DNA from: Gemmatimonadota bacterium
GTDB taxonomy: Bacteria; Gemmatimonadota; Gemmatimonadetes; Gemmatimonadales; Gemmatimonadaceae
Assembly (NCBI GenBank): GCA_016712265.1
Contig: JADJRJ010000031.1
Location: forward strand, 62,001-126,000
DNA length: 64,000 nt
Reading direction: 5' to 3'
Below, piece after piece: positions 16,513 to 24,734 of the stretch (positions within the stretch are counted from its first letter, which is position 1; each line of letters opens with the position of its first letter). A model generated the notes under the pieces. That model was given only the letters and a program-made list of their open reading frames with translations, did not search any database and had not been told where the DNA came from. A program made the position numbers and the translations under genes.

Positions 16513-16536
16513 TTGTGGCGTTTCAGGCTGCCGGGC

Positions 16537-16568
<32 letters not shown>

Positions 16569-16618
16569 CCCGCGCACGTACTGCCCGTGCCGCTCGTACC
16601 GCGCAGTGGCAGTTGCCC

Positions 16619-18994
16619 CTATCGCCGGAACAGATACGACATCTTCACAAAGACGCCATCCCGCACCCGCCGCATCTCGCGGAACCGGAAGGCATCGTCT
16701 TCCGTCAGCGACGACCCGTAGCCCGCGAAGAACACCGTGCCCGGGCTTGGGACGAAGTTGATCAGCCAGTCCACGCGGAAGTCGCGCGTGGCGGTCTTGC
16801 CGGCGCGGGCGTAGGTCGACCCGTTCCAGATCGCGATCGGGAGGTCGTTGACCGGGTCGCGCAGGGCATCACGGACGCGGTTGTCGTATTGACCGACAAA
16901 GCGGAGAAAGAGGGCGCGGGAAACCTGGTACTCCAGGCGCATCCGCGGGACCGTGGCGCGTGACAGCGTGGTGCCGTCGCGCGAGCGGGTAAAGTGCGAG
17001 TAGAGATACGATGCGTTGACCCGCATCTGGTCGGTCGGCCGGAAGTCGACCTCGCCGGTGAGGTCGATCCGGCGCGCGGTGCTGGTCTCGAAGAACTCGA
17101 TGTCCTTGCCGAGGAAGCCGGTGAAGCGGCCAGTCCATCGTTCGAACTGCGGTGTGTTGAGCCGCAGGAGGACCACGGCGGTCGGGGTGCGCGGTGACTG
17201 CTGGAATGAGAGGGTGTCCTCCAAGCTCGAGCCAGTGCGCGCGCGAAGGACGCGATAGCGTGCATAGGTCCGGCTGTCGAACAGGAACGATTCACGCACC
17301 GGCGTCACGCTGAGGACCCAGCCGCCGCGAATATTGAAGACGTTCTCGGCCTGGATCTTGGTCTCCTGCACGGCCTTGCCGTCCCAGAAGCGGTCGAAGA
17401 GCCAGAGGAAGTCGAAGCCCTGGCGAATCAGGTAGCTCTCGATGAAGTCGCCGGGCTTGCCGTACCAGCTGAAGCGGTTGTACGCCGCCCCCGAGACCAG
17501 GTCTCGCCGTGGCACGAATCCGCTGGCGGCGTCGAAGCTCGAGTCGATCCCGCTGAAGACGTAGCGCAGGCCGTAGCGGAGCCCCGTGCGGTTCACCCCA
17601 ACCTCCCAGAACGGGGCCGTCGCTGTCTCACCGCCAGTGGTCGGGCGCGTCGCACTTCCACCGACGGTTGCATTGAAGGCGTAGGCACCCTTGAACAGGA
17701 TCCGCGTGTCGGCCATCGCCACGCGGCTGAAGCCGTCGCGTTCGGTGCGGTCGGTGAAGGTGAAGCCGGCGGTCGAGGCCTGGAGGATGTCGCGACGCAG
17801 GCGCACGATGTTGAACAGCGGCCGATCCTTCCCGCTGGCCGATGCCACGGGATCGTCGAGTGCCCCCATCCAGCCAATGCTCGTGCGTCCGAAGCGCCCA
17901 GTGAGCTTGGATGCGAAATCGGGCTGCAGGATGCGTCGCGTGTAGATCAGGTTGTTGGGCGCGTCAAACTGCTCGATGCCGTCAATGAAGAATGGGCGGC
18001 GCTCCGGGAAGAACAGCGCGAAACGCGTATCACCCGGGACCTGCGCCGCATCTGCCTCGACCTGGGAGAAGTCGGGGCGTACCGTGGCGTTCAGCGTGAG
18101 GTTGGGCACGATGCGCCAGCGCACGTTCCCGCCCACGTTGGGTGTTGAGGTGTAGCCGAAGTCCGTCGAGCCCGCGGGATAGGCTCCGTTGTACGACTCG
18201 GTCAGTTCCGGGTTCAGCTCGACCACCGCCTCGCGCCGCAGGTCGTGCAGCCCGGTGAGAGTTCCGGACTGCACCAGAAAGGACGCGGCGCCTCGCCGTG
18301 CGGGGGTCCAGGTCTGTTGGTATCCGGAGTGCTGTACGAACCGGAGCACCTGCACAGCCCATTGCTGGGTGTTGCTCCCCTGGAAACGAATGCTCTTGAG
18401 TGGGATCGCGACCTCGATCTCGTACCCGGTGTCAGTCAGGCGACCCTTCGATTCGAAGACGAGGTCGGGGCTGAGGTCGATGAACGCCGGTGGGTTGCCG
18501 CCAAAGGTCTGCCCACGGGGTTGGGGCGGGCTGAACCCCTCGGTACGGACGCCATCGGCCTGGGCGCCTAACGGGTTGATCCCGAAGACAAAGGCACGCC
18601 GTCGGTCGTTGAATGGGTCGAGCAGGATCTGGATGTAGTCATCCGAATCGATCTTGTCCCGAGCGGCCAGGGTCGCGTGGACGGCGCCATGGCTCTCGAA
18701 GGCGCGCACGGCGAAGTAGACGTGGGTACTCGAGTAGTACACGAGCACGTCCGTGGAATCCGCCGCGGGCCGATCGTCGAGCGGGAGGTACGCCGAGAAC
18801 CCGGTCAGCAGCACGGCCCGCGACCAGACCGCGTCATCCAACATGCCGTCGATGGTGGGCGCTTCGTCCAGTCGAGGAAGCTCGGCGACGGTCTGCCGGT
18901 TGCGGCCGTGGTAGGTGCGCACCTGCGCGTCGAGCCCGGTCGTCAGGGTCACCGCGGCAAGGGCCAGGGTGACAAGGCGTCGTACAGTGCTCAC
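16619..18994 (-). CDS. DUF5916 outer-membrane-barrel-like protein with CBM9-like domain
   Basis: A 791-residue exported protein. The signal peptide ends GLDAQ (about residue 24). Residues 35-215 form a carbohydrate-binding-family-9-like domain: APTIDGMLDDAVWSRA, VYFAVRAFES, DDYIQILLDPFNDRR, and GYEIEVAIPLKSIRF. The C-terminal two-thirds is a long beta-rich DUF5916 region with alternating hydrophobic strands, ending YLFRR, consistent with a beta-barrel. The family's role is unknown. I set the start at GTG 18994 because it forms a GTGA overlap with the stop of the CtaG-like gene, as elsewhere in this window; ATG 19012 is six codons earlier. It is the last gene of the Sco-CtaG operon. Confidence 0.83.
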   Translation of the reverse strand: MSTVRRLVTLALAAVTLTTGLDAQVRTYHGRNRQTVAELPRLDEAPTIDGMLDDAVWSRAVLLTGFSAYLPLDDRPAADSTDVLVYYSSTHVYFAVRAFESHGAVHATLAARDKIDSDDYIQILLDPFNDRRRAFVFGINPLGAQADGVRTEGFSPPQPRGQTFGGNPPAFIDLSPDLVFESKGRLTDTGYEIEVAIPLKSIRFQGSNTQQWAVQVLRFVQHSGYQQTWTPARRGAASFLVQSGTLTGLHDLRREAVVELNPELTESYNGAYPAGSTDFGYTSTPNVGGNVRWRIVPNLTLNATVRPDFSQVEADAAQVPGDTRFALFFPERRPFFIDGIEQFDAPNNLIYTRRILQPDFASKLTGRFGRTSIGWMGALDDPVASASGKDRPLFNIVRLRRDILQASTAGFTFTDRTERDGFSRVAMADTRILFKGAYAFNATVGGSATRPTTGGETATAPFWEVGVNRTGLRYGLRYVFSGIDSSFDAASGFVPRRDLVSGAAYNRFSWYGKPGDFIESYLIRQGFDFLWLFDRFWDGKAVQETKIQAENVFNIRGGWVLSVTPVRESFLFDSRTYARYRVLRARTGSSLEDTLSFQQSPRTPTAVVLLRLNTPQFERWTGRFTGFLGKDIEFFETSTARRIDLTGEVDFRPTDQMRVNASYLYSHFTRSRDGTTLSRATVPRMRLEYQVSRALFLRFVGQYDNRVRDALRDPVNDLPIAIWNGSTYARAGKTATRDFRVDWLINFVPSPGTVFFAGYGSSLTEDDAFRFREMRRVRDGVFVKMSYLFRR

Positions 18995-19776
18995 GCGTCG
19001 GTCTTGCTCCACTTGAAGAAAATCGTTGACAGGCCGATGAAGGCCACCAGCGCCCCGGTGACCGACATCATCACGGCGGCGAGTTCGTGGTCCATCTTGG
19101 AGGTCCAGCCGGGGAATGGCGGCGCGAGCTCATATAACCCGTAGAGCGGGTGCTCGGCATACAACATGAATCCAACCAGCCCGAACATCACCGGCGAGAA
19201 CATCAACCCCACCACGAGATAGAGCATCCGGAGAGGCGGCACAAAGCGCGGGCGCACCGGCGCGTCAACCAACATGGGGAACCAGAAGATCAGCCCCGCA
19301 ACAAACCAGAGGAGGTCGATCGCCATGGAGCCGAGCTGGGTGGGCATGAGCCGATCCACGATGGGCGGCAGGTGCGTGATCAGCACGATGACGTTGAAGA
19401 GGATCAGCGCCGTCACCGGGCGCGTGATCCGCTCGAGTACTGTCCCCGTGCGTGACTGCGCGATCGCCACCTGGGACTCCGGTCGCAACCCGGCGAGCAG
19501 TGCGGCCGGCACCAAGAGGCCGAGTAGGAGGAACTGGGCCATGTGCACGCTGGCGAGGTATCCCGCGCCTAACGCGCCGACCGGCCAGTCCAGTGCGATC
19601 CAGGTGAGGGCCAGACCAAGGAGGGTGAGCGGGTGGATGGGACGTGGGGTCCCGCCACCCGCACGGTTCAGGCGGAATGCACACCAGCCGAGGAGTAGCA
19701 CGAAGAGCCAGACTCCCGGGAACGGACGCCAGCTCCAATCCCAGGCCGTATTGGTGAAGGAACACCAGAATTGCAT
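18991..19776 (-). CDS. ctaG: CtaG-family (caa3-type) cytochrome c oxidase assembly protein
   Basis: A 261-residue integral membrane protein with about seven TM helices, matching the caa3_CtaG family, which is required for copper-centre assembly in cytochrome c oxidase (known for Bacillus CtaG). The histidine-containing helices ASVHMAQFLLLGLLVPAALL and VLITHLPPIVD are typical. I chose ATG 19776 (MQFWCSFTNT); the longer frame would extend into the end of the upstream Sco gene. The 13-nt gap to Sco-PCuAC and the overlap with the DUF5916 gene show one operon. It should act with the upstream copper chaperone. Confidence 0.85.
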   Translation of the reverse strand: MQFWCSFTNTAWDWSWRPFPGVWLFVLLLGWCAFRLNRAGGGTPRPIHPLTLLGLALTWIALDWPVGALGAGYLASVHMAQFLLLGLLVPAALLAGLRPESQVAIAQSRTGTVLERITRPVTALILFNVIVLITHLPPIVDRLMPTQLGSMAIDLLWFVAGLIFWFPMLVDAPVRPRFVPPLRMLYLVVGLMFSPVMFGLVGFMLYAEHPLYGLYELAPPFPGWTSKMDHELAAVMMSVTGALVAFIGLSTIFFKWSKTDA

Positions 19777-19789
19777 CAGCCTTGCTCGC

Positions 19790-20863
19790 TCATTGGGGGC
19801 GCCGAAGCTGCTCCTCCAGCTCGGCGTACGGTACGACCATCGGCGCGATGGCAAACTCGCCAGCCCTGGCGAATCGCAGTCGCAGGGGGAACGACTCGCC
19901 CGCCGCCGGCAGTCGCGACAGCTGCATGAGCATCACGTGGGTGCCGCCGGGAAGGAAAGAGACGGTCTCGCCCGGTGCCAGTGGCACGCGGTCCCGCATC
20001 TTCATAATCTGCTGTCCACCGCTTGGTTCCGTGGTGTGGATCATCGCGCCCGCCGCCTCGGGGCTCGACACGCTGACGAGGGTGTCGGCCGTGCCCGAGT
20101 TGGCGATGACGAGATAGACCGCGGCCTCGCTGGTGGAGGGTGGCGCCGGCATCACGGCCACCTGCACCCGGATGGCCGGACCTGTGACATCAGAGGTCGA
20201 TGGGGTCAACTCGACGTTCTTGCCAGGGAGCGCGCTCCCCGGGTCGCTGGGCAGCTCGCCGCGCGCGAGCCGCGGCAGGTCCTTCGCCCAGTCCTCCTGC
20301 CGCACCCCCATGGGGTACTCGGTGCGGGCGAGTCCGTCGCGTCCGAAGGCGATGACCTGGGCCGCATGGCCCACGAGGTACGCGCTGGAGTCCGCCCCCG
20401 GGAGGAACTCCTTCTTCGCCGGGGCAATCCGCAGCGCGGTCTGGACGCGCGCCAGCTCGTCTACCGACCCTGCCAGTCCGATGAAGTCGCGATTGAAGGC
20501 ACCCAGCCACGACTTGAGGCGCTCTGGCGTATCGCGTTCCGGGTCGGTCGTCACGAAGATGAACTGGATCTTCTCTCGCTCCTCGAACGGCATCTCCTTG
20601 AGCACGGCGGCAATGTTCGCGGCGTGCAGCGGGCAGACGTCGGGGCAGTGTGTGTAACCGAAGAACAACAAGGCCACCTTGTCGGCGGTCTCGAGCCGGA
20701 AGTTGAAGGGCTGTCCGTTGAAGTCGGTGAACGTGAAGTCCGGCTTCTCGACCGGGGGGCTCACGTAGACCCCCCGAAAGAGCGCCTCATCCTTGGGCGC
20801 TTCACCTCGGCAGCTGCCAAAAACGGCGAGGGCCGGGACGAGCAGGGTAAACAGGCGACGCAT
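19790..20863 (-). CDS. Sco1/SenC-PCu(A)C fusion copper chaperone lipoprotein
   Basis: A 357-residue protein joining two copper chaperones of the CuA site. A lipobox (VFGSC, about residue 18) anchors it. Residues 35-205 are an Sco1/SenC thioredoxin-fold domain with the copper-binding CPDVC motif (in GYTHCPDVCPLH) and the distal His in YLVGHAAQVIAF. Residues 215-345 are a PCu(A)C domain: MIHTTEP, IMKMRD and GGTHVMLM supply the His/Met ligands. In many bacteria the two are separate proteins that together load CuA (known). A GGCCCGTTAGCTT sequence (20869-20881) 5 nt before the ATG matches one before the DEAD-box gene. The downstream ctaG-like gene supports the role. Confidence 0.9.
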   Translation of the reverse strand: MRRLFTLLVPALAVFGSCRGEAPKDEALFRGVYVSPPVEKPDFTFTDFNGQPFNFRLETADKVALLFFGYTHCPDVCPLHAANIAAVLKEMPFEEREKIQFIFVTTDPERDTPERLKSWLGAFNRDFIGLAGSVDELARVQTALRIAPAKKEFLPGADSSAYLVGHAAQVIAFGRDGLARTEYPMGVRQEDWAKDLPRLARGELPSDPGSALPGKNVELTPSTSDVTGPAIRVQVAVMPAPPSTSEAAVYLVIANSGTADTLVSVSSPEAAGAMIHTTEPSGGQQIMKMRDRVPLAPGETVSFLPGGTHVMLMQLSRLPAAGESFPLRLRFARAGEFAIAPMVVPYAELEEQLRRPQ

Positions 20864-20868
20864 GCCGA

Positions 20869-20881
20869 AAGCTAACGGGCC
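20869..20881 (-). promoter_or_regulatory. Start-proximal TAGCTT element of the sco operon
   Basis: GGCCCGTTAGCTT on the minus strand ends 5 nt before the ATG at 20863. The same 13 bases occur at 36341-36353, also 5 nt before an ATG. Read as an extended -10 box, it would give a leaderless transcript. No clear -35 box. Confidence 0.45.
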
Positions 20882-20893
20882 GCGTCATTTCGG

Positions 20894-20921
20894 TTGCCGG
20901 CCCGCCCGCACGGGATAGGTT
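20894..20921 (+). promoter_or_regulatory. Promoter of the phosphatase-SET gene pair
   Basis: TTGCCG (20894-20899), 16-nt spacer, TAGGTT (20916-20921); the ATG follows 6 nt later at 20928. It lies in the 64-bp divergent gap with the sco operon. Confidence 0.45.
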
Positions 20922-20927
20922 CCGCGC

Positions 20928-21431
20928 ATGCGAATTCTCCCATCCCTACTCGCCGCGCTCCTCGTCACGACGGCGGCCTGCCGAGCCCCGGTGACCAGCA
21001 CGATCATCCTGGTTCGCCACGCCGAGCGGCCAGCGGGGGCCGATCCGGACCTCAATGCGGCGGGGTATGCGCGCGCCGAGTCGCTGGCGACGGCGCTCGC
21101 GCGGACCAATGTGGACGGGGTGCTGCACACACAGTTCAAGCGCACCCTACAGACTGCTGCCCCCCTCGCGAAGTCGAAGTCACTGACCCCGGTGGTGGTG
21201 AGTGCGGCAGGGACGGAAGCCCAGCACGCCCAGGCGGTCCTGGCGGCCCTGGCGCCCTTCGTGGGGAAGACGGCGGTCTATGTCGGCCACTCGAATACCG
21301 TGCCCGCGGTGATCCAGGCGCTCGGCATCGCCCCGGCGCCGGCCATCGCCGACACGTCGTACAGCCACTTCTTCATCGTTCGCAAGCGCGGCCAGTCGGC
21401 TGAGCTGGTGCGTGTGCGCTACGGCAAGTGA
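20928..21431 (+). CDS. Histidine phosphatase superfamily lipoprotein
   Basis: A 167-residue phosphoglycerate-mutase-like (histidine phosphatase) protein. A lipoprotein signal (lipobox TAAC, about residue 18) precedes the catalytic IILVRHAERP motif with its phospho-accepting His, LNAAGYARAESLA, the arginine in TQFKRTLQTA, and the second catalytic His in YVGHSNT. It is short for the family and keeps only the minimal core. An extracytoplasmic phosphatase is likely; the substrate is unknown. Its stop overlaps the GTG of the SET-domain gene. Confidence 0.85.
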   Translation: MRILPSLLAALLVTTAACRAPVTSTIILVRHAERPAGADPDLNAAGYARAESLATALARTNVDGVLHTQFKRTLQTAAPLAKSKSLTPVVVSAAGTEAQHAQAVLAALAPFVGKTAVYVGHSNTVPAVIQALGIAPAPAIADTSYSHFFIVRKRGQSAELVRVRYGK

Positions 21432-21901
21432 GCGAGACGGTCCCGCGCCGTTCCACCGACGGGCCGTTCGAGATACGAGACTCGCCCATGCAGGGATTGG
21501 GGGCCTTCGCGATCGAGCCGATCCCCGAAGGGGTGCGGTTGGTGGAGTACTCCGGGCAGCGCATCACCCCGGCGCAAGCCGACGCGCGGTATCCCGACGT
21601 CGAAGGGGAACGGCACCACACCTACCTCTTCGCCATCGATGACGAGTGGGTGATCGACGCGGCGTTTGACGGGAACGACGCGCGCTGGATCAATCACTCG
21701 TGCGACCCGAACTGCGATGCGGTGGTCGAGGACGGGAAGATCTGGATCGAGACGATCCGGGAGGTGTCTCCGGGGGAGGAGCTGGCGTATGACTACGCGT
21801 ACGTCCTCCCGGAGCGGCACACGCCGGCGGCCAAACGGCGGTATCCCTGTTCGTGCGGGGCGGCGACGTGTCGCGGGACGATCCTCGCGCGCAAGCGTTG
21901 A
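21428..21901 (+). CDS. SET-domain protein with post-SET zinc site
   Basis: A 157-residue protein lysine methyltransferase-like protein. The SET core is complete: QGLGAFAIEPIPEGVRLVEYSG at the start, NHSCDPNCDA (pseudoknot motif), and GEELAYDYAY. A post-SET cysteine cluster follows (YPCSCGAATCRGTIL), which with the Cys of NHSC would bind zinc as in eukaryotic histone methyltransferases. There is no signal peptide. The start GTG 21428 overlaps the phosphatase stop (GTGA). Bacterial homologues methylate proteins or have unknown targets; the substrate here is unknown. A second, shorter SET gene lies at 45495-45947 without the post-SET cluster. Confidence 0.87.
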   Translation: MSETVPRRSTDGPFEIRDSPMQGLGAFAIEPIPEGVRLVEYSGQRITPAQADARYPDVEGERHHTYLFAIDDEWVIDAAFDGNDARWINHSCDPNCDAVVEDGKIWIETIREVSPGEELAYDYAYVLPERHTPAAKRRYPCSCGAATCRGTILARKR

Positions 21902-21977
21902 GCGCCGCCGTTGGGGAGACGTGTACCCCTGACTGCCGCGCCGCCGACCGAGCTCCCTCCCCGGCCGGCGGAAGACA

Positions 21978-23276
21978 CTAACTGGTTGCTGCCTTCTTCT
22001 CCTGTTGGCGCCCGAGCCAGAGTCCGGTGAGCAACCACAACCCGGAGAGCGGGACGGCGACGATCGCCTCCATGCTGGTCGTGAACCCGAAGGCCTGCAT
22101 GGCCGCGGTGGACCAGGCGCCGATCTGGTCGCCGAGTCGATAGACGAAGGTGTCGATGAAGTGCTTGGCCTTGTACTTGTCCTCGCGCGGGACAACGGTG
22201 TAGAGCACCTCGCGCGCCGGGCGTGCGACCGCGTATTCCCCCGATCGCCGCAACACCTGAAAGACGACGAAGACGGCGATCGTGGGCCACATGGCCAACG
22301 ATCCGAAGCCGATCATCGAGAGGGCCGGGAGGAGGGTCAGCGTGAGGGCCACGCCGAGCGCGCGCACGATGCGCCCGGTGAGGAAGACCTGGGTGAACAG
22401 GGTCAGGGAGTTGACCGCGAAGTCCACACTGGCAAAGAACGATGTACGTGCTCCGGAGTCCGCGAACTCGCGATCGGCGATGGCAGCCTGTTGCAGGTAG
22501 AGCGTCGTGGAGCCGATCGTGTACAGGAGCATATACGCGCAGATCCCCAGCAGGTAGGGCGACTTGGCCGCCTGGCTGAGCCCGGCCCACAACGATCCAC
22601 CAATCACCGCCTCGCTGCTGCCCGACTGCCGGGAGCCCAATTGTCCCTTGGCGGACAGTTGGTTGAGCTGCCGGACGGCATACGTGCTCAATTCGAGCAA
22701 CGCCATCGAGATGAGCAGCAGGTTCACCGGGCGCAGCGGCTCGGCGAGCAGCGACGTGACGCCCGAGCCGACGATCCCGCCAAAGGTCCCGCCAAAGCCG
22801 AGGAAGCCGAAGAGGCGCTTCCCCTGCTCCGGCGTGAACACGTCCGTCATGAACGACCAGAAGTTCGAGATGACGAACAGGTTGAAGACCGCCGTCCAGA
22901 CAAAGAACACGCGGCCGGCCCAGACCTGCTGCCCTTCCGGCAGCAGGTGCAGGAGGATGAAAAAGACGGCGAGGTTGCTGATGAAGAAGCGGTTCGCCCA
23001 CGGGATGAATTGCCGGCGCGAGTACTTCATCACGAGCGCCGAGAATGGCGGATGGGCCGCGAACATCGCGACCATGGTCGCCGTGAAGAGCCACGGGATG
23101 TTCCGCGTGCCGCCGGCCACGGCCATCTCGTCCCGGAACGGGCGGATGATGTAGTAGCCGGACAGCAGGCAGAAGAAGTACACGCACGACCACAGCATCG
23201 CCGCGACTTCATTGGGACGAACGTCAACGACGCGCTGCAGCCAGTGCCGGTCCGTTCCGGTGGGAGGGGTGGTCAT
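21978..23276 (-). CDS. ADP/ATP-translocase-like (Tlc/NTT) MFS-type membrane carrier
   Basis: A 432-residue membrane protein with about twelve TM helices, resembling the nucleotide (ATP/ADP) translocase-like MFS group: VRPNEVAAMLWSCVYFFCLL then YYIIRPFRDEMAVAGG, and NFWSFMTDVFTPEQGKRLFG are characteristic. True NTT carriers belong to intracellular parasites and plastids; free-living homologues like this have no proven substrate, so nucleotide exchange is uncertain. A long hydrophilic loop around residues 200-220 separates the halves. It lies 4 nt downstream of the SDR gene, so they form one operon. Confidence 0.8.
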   Translation of the reverse strand: MTTPPTGTDRHWLQRVVDVRPNEVAAMLWSCVYFFCLLSGYYIIRPFRDEMAVAGGTRNIPWLFTATMVAMFAAHPPFSALVMKYSRRQFIPWANRFFISNLAVFFILLHLLPEGQQVWAGRVFFVWTAVFNLFVISNFWSFMTDVFTPEQGKRLFGFLGFGGTFGGIVGSGVTSLLAEPLRPVNLLLISMALLELSTYAVRQLNQLSAKGQLGSRQSGSSEAVIGGSLWAGLSQAAKSPYLLGICAYMLLYTIGSTTLYLQQAAIADREFADSGARTSFFASVDFAVNSLTLFTQVFLTGRIVRALGVALTLTLLPALSMIGFGSLAMWPTIAVFVVFQVLRRSGEYAVARPAREVLYTVVPREDKYKAKHFIDTFVYRLGDQIGAWSTAAMQAFGFTTSMEAIVAVPLSGLWLLTGLWLGRQQEKKAATS

Positions 23277-23280
23277 CGGT

Positions 23281-24441
23281 TCAGCCGTGCAGCTGGTGCC
23301 ACTTCGCCAGCAACTCCTTTTCCCGCTCTGGCGTGAGGCCGGCCAGCATCTTGCCCTGTCGCTCGGCCGGCAACGTCTTGAACCAGTCGATCGTATCGCG
23401 GGCCGTCACGGCGAGGGGGCGGAAGGTGAGTCCCTGCGCCACCGCACGTTCGATGCTTACGCGACCCCACCCGTCGTTATCGTCACGGGGAGCCACCCAG
23501 GTTGGCATGTCGCTCCAGCCACGCACCGCGTGATCAGCAAGGAACTTGTAGTCCACCCAGGTGAGCTTCACGTCGTTGCTCCCGCTGCTGGCCGCGCGAC
23601 AGCCGGCGAGCATCTCGCCGACGGTGAGCGGGGCGCGCGGCCCGGTCGCGTTGAAGGTCCCGATGATATGGTCTTCACACAGCCGGATGACCCATTCCGA
23701 GAGGTCGCGGGCGTCGATCACCTGGTCCGGGTCCTGTCCAGCCCCGGGGCACAACACCTCGCCGCCGCGGTCGATGCGCACCGGCCAGTAGCTGAACCGA
23801 TCCGTCGGGTCATTCGGTCCGACGATGAGCCCCGGACGCACGATGGTCGTCTTGCCCGGGAACCACTTCTCGCACTCCTTCTCGGAGAGGACCTTGAGCG
23901 GGCCGTAGAGGTTGCCCCCGGCCTGCTTGATGGTCATCGGATCTTCTGCGCCGGTGTAGGCCGCCAGCTCGTAGGTCTCGTCCATCCCCGCCTTGCGATA
24001 GTGCGCATAGGTCGAGATGGTCGAGATGAAGACGTAGTGATCCGTGTTGCCCTTGAGCACCTGGCCGGCGTCGCGCACCCAGAAGGGGAGGGTGGTCGGG
24101 TTGTCGATCACCACGTCCCACTTCTTCCCCTTCAGGGAGGCGAGGTCGCCGGTCATCCGATCACCCTGCAGCTGCTCCACCGACTCAGGCAACCCGGCCT
24201 GGCGCCGACCGCGATTGTACACGGTGACCTTGTGGCCGCGGGCGACCGCGTAGCGCACCTGGTACGGTCCGATGAACCCGGTACCCCCGAGGATGAGGAT
24301 CTTGAGCGGCTCGGCGCGCGGGTGCAGTTCCGCCCGTTCCAAAGCCTCGGCGAACGAACCGGCGCGTGCCAGTGACGGAGCCATCGCCGTGGCGCCGAGT
24401 CCGGCGACAGTGCGGGAGAGGAAATCGCGGCGGGATGACAT
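23281..24441 (-). CDS. Tat-exported NAD-dependent epimerase/dehydratase (extended SDR)
   Basis: A 386-residue protein. The N-terminus MSSRRDFLSRTVAGLGATAM is a twin-arginine signal, so it is exported folded with its cofactor. The Rossmann motif GGTGFIG (LKILILGGTGFIGPYQV) and TVYNRGRR indicate dinucleotide binding. The usual YxxxK is seen as YGPLK in GGNLYGPLKVLSEKE. Atypical/extended SDR enzymes act on nucleotide sugars or isoflavonoid-type substrates; an exported version is unusual and its substrate is unknown. The next gene on this strand starts 4 nt after its stop. Confidence 0.83.
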   Translation of the reverse strand: MSSRRDFLSRTVAGLGATAMAPSLARAGSFAEALERAELHPRAEPLKILILGGTGFIGPYQVRYAVARGHKVTVYNRGRRQAGLPESVEQLQGDRMTGDLASLKGKKWDVVIDNPTTLPFWVRDAGQVLKGNTDHYVFISTISTYAHYRKAGMDETYELAAYTGAEDPMTIKQAGGNLYGPLKVLSEKECEKWFPGKTTIVRPGLIVGPNDPTDRFSYWPVRIDRGGEVLCPGAGQDPDQVIDARDLSEWVIRLCEDHIIGTFNATGPRAPLTVGEMLAGCRAASSGSNDVKLTWVDYKFLADHAVRGWSDMPTWVAPRDDNDGWGRVSIERAVAQGLTFRPLAVTARDTIDWFKTLPAERQGKMLAGLTPEREKELLAKWHQLHG

Positions 24442-24604
24442 AACGGGGAGGGGAGGAAGTCACACCGCGAGCCGGCTTTCGCGCGGACACGGCCAGACAA
24501 GACGGGCGAGCAAGGAGCGCTCCCGCCCCCGGCCGAAGCCAGGGGCCGACGGATCGCGGGAGAACCTACCTCCGGGGCCGGGAGGTCACTACCCTCCGCC
24601 GTGG

Positions 24605-24632
24605 TTGACGGTGAACGCTCCCGTGGTCTACC
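24605..24632 (+). promoter_or_regulatory. Possible promoter in the 293-bp divergent spacer
   Basis: TTGACG (24605-24610), 16 nt, TCTACC (24627-24632), about 100 bp before the M20 peptidase start. The -10 match is weak. Otherwise the spacer 24442-24734 shows only GC-rich sequence and no gene. Confidence 0.3.
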
Positions 24633-24734
24633 GTGAGCACGCGCCATTGGAGCAGCGAACCTCCACCGCCTCTACCCGCGCCACTTTCCGGGGCTGACCC
24701 GCCCCCTGTCCAGCGTTCTTCCGCCCCATCGACC

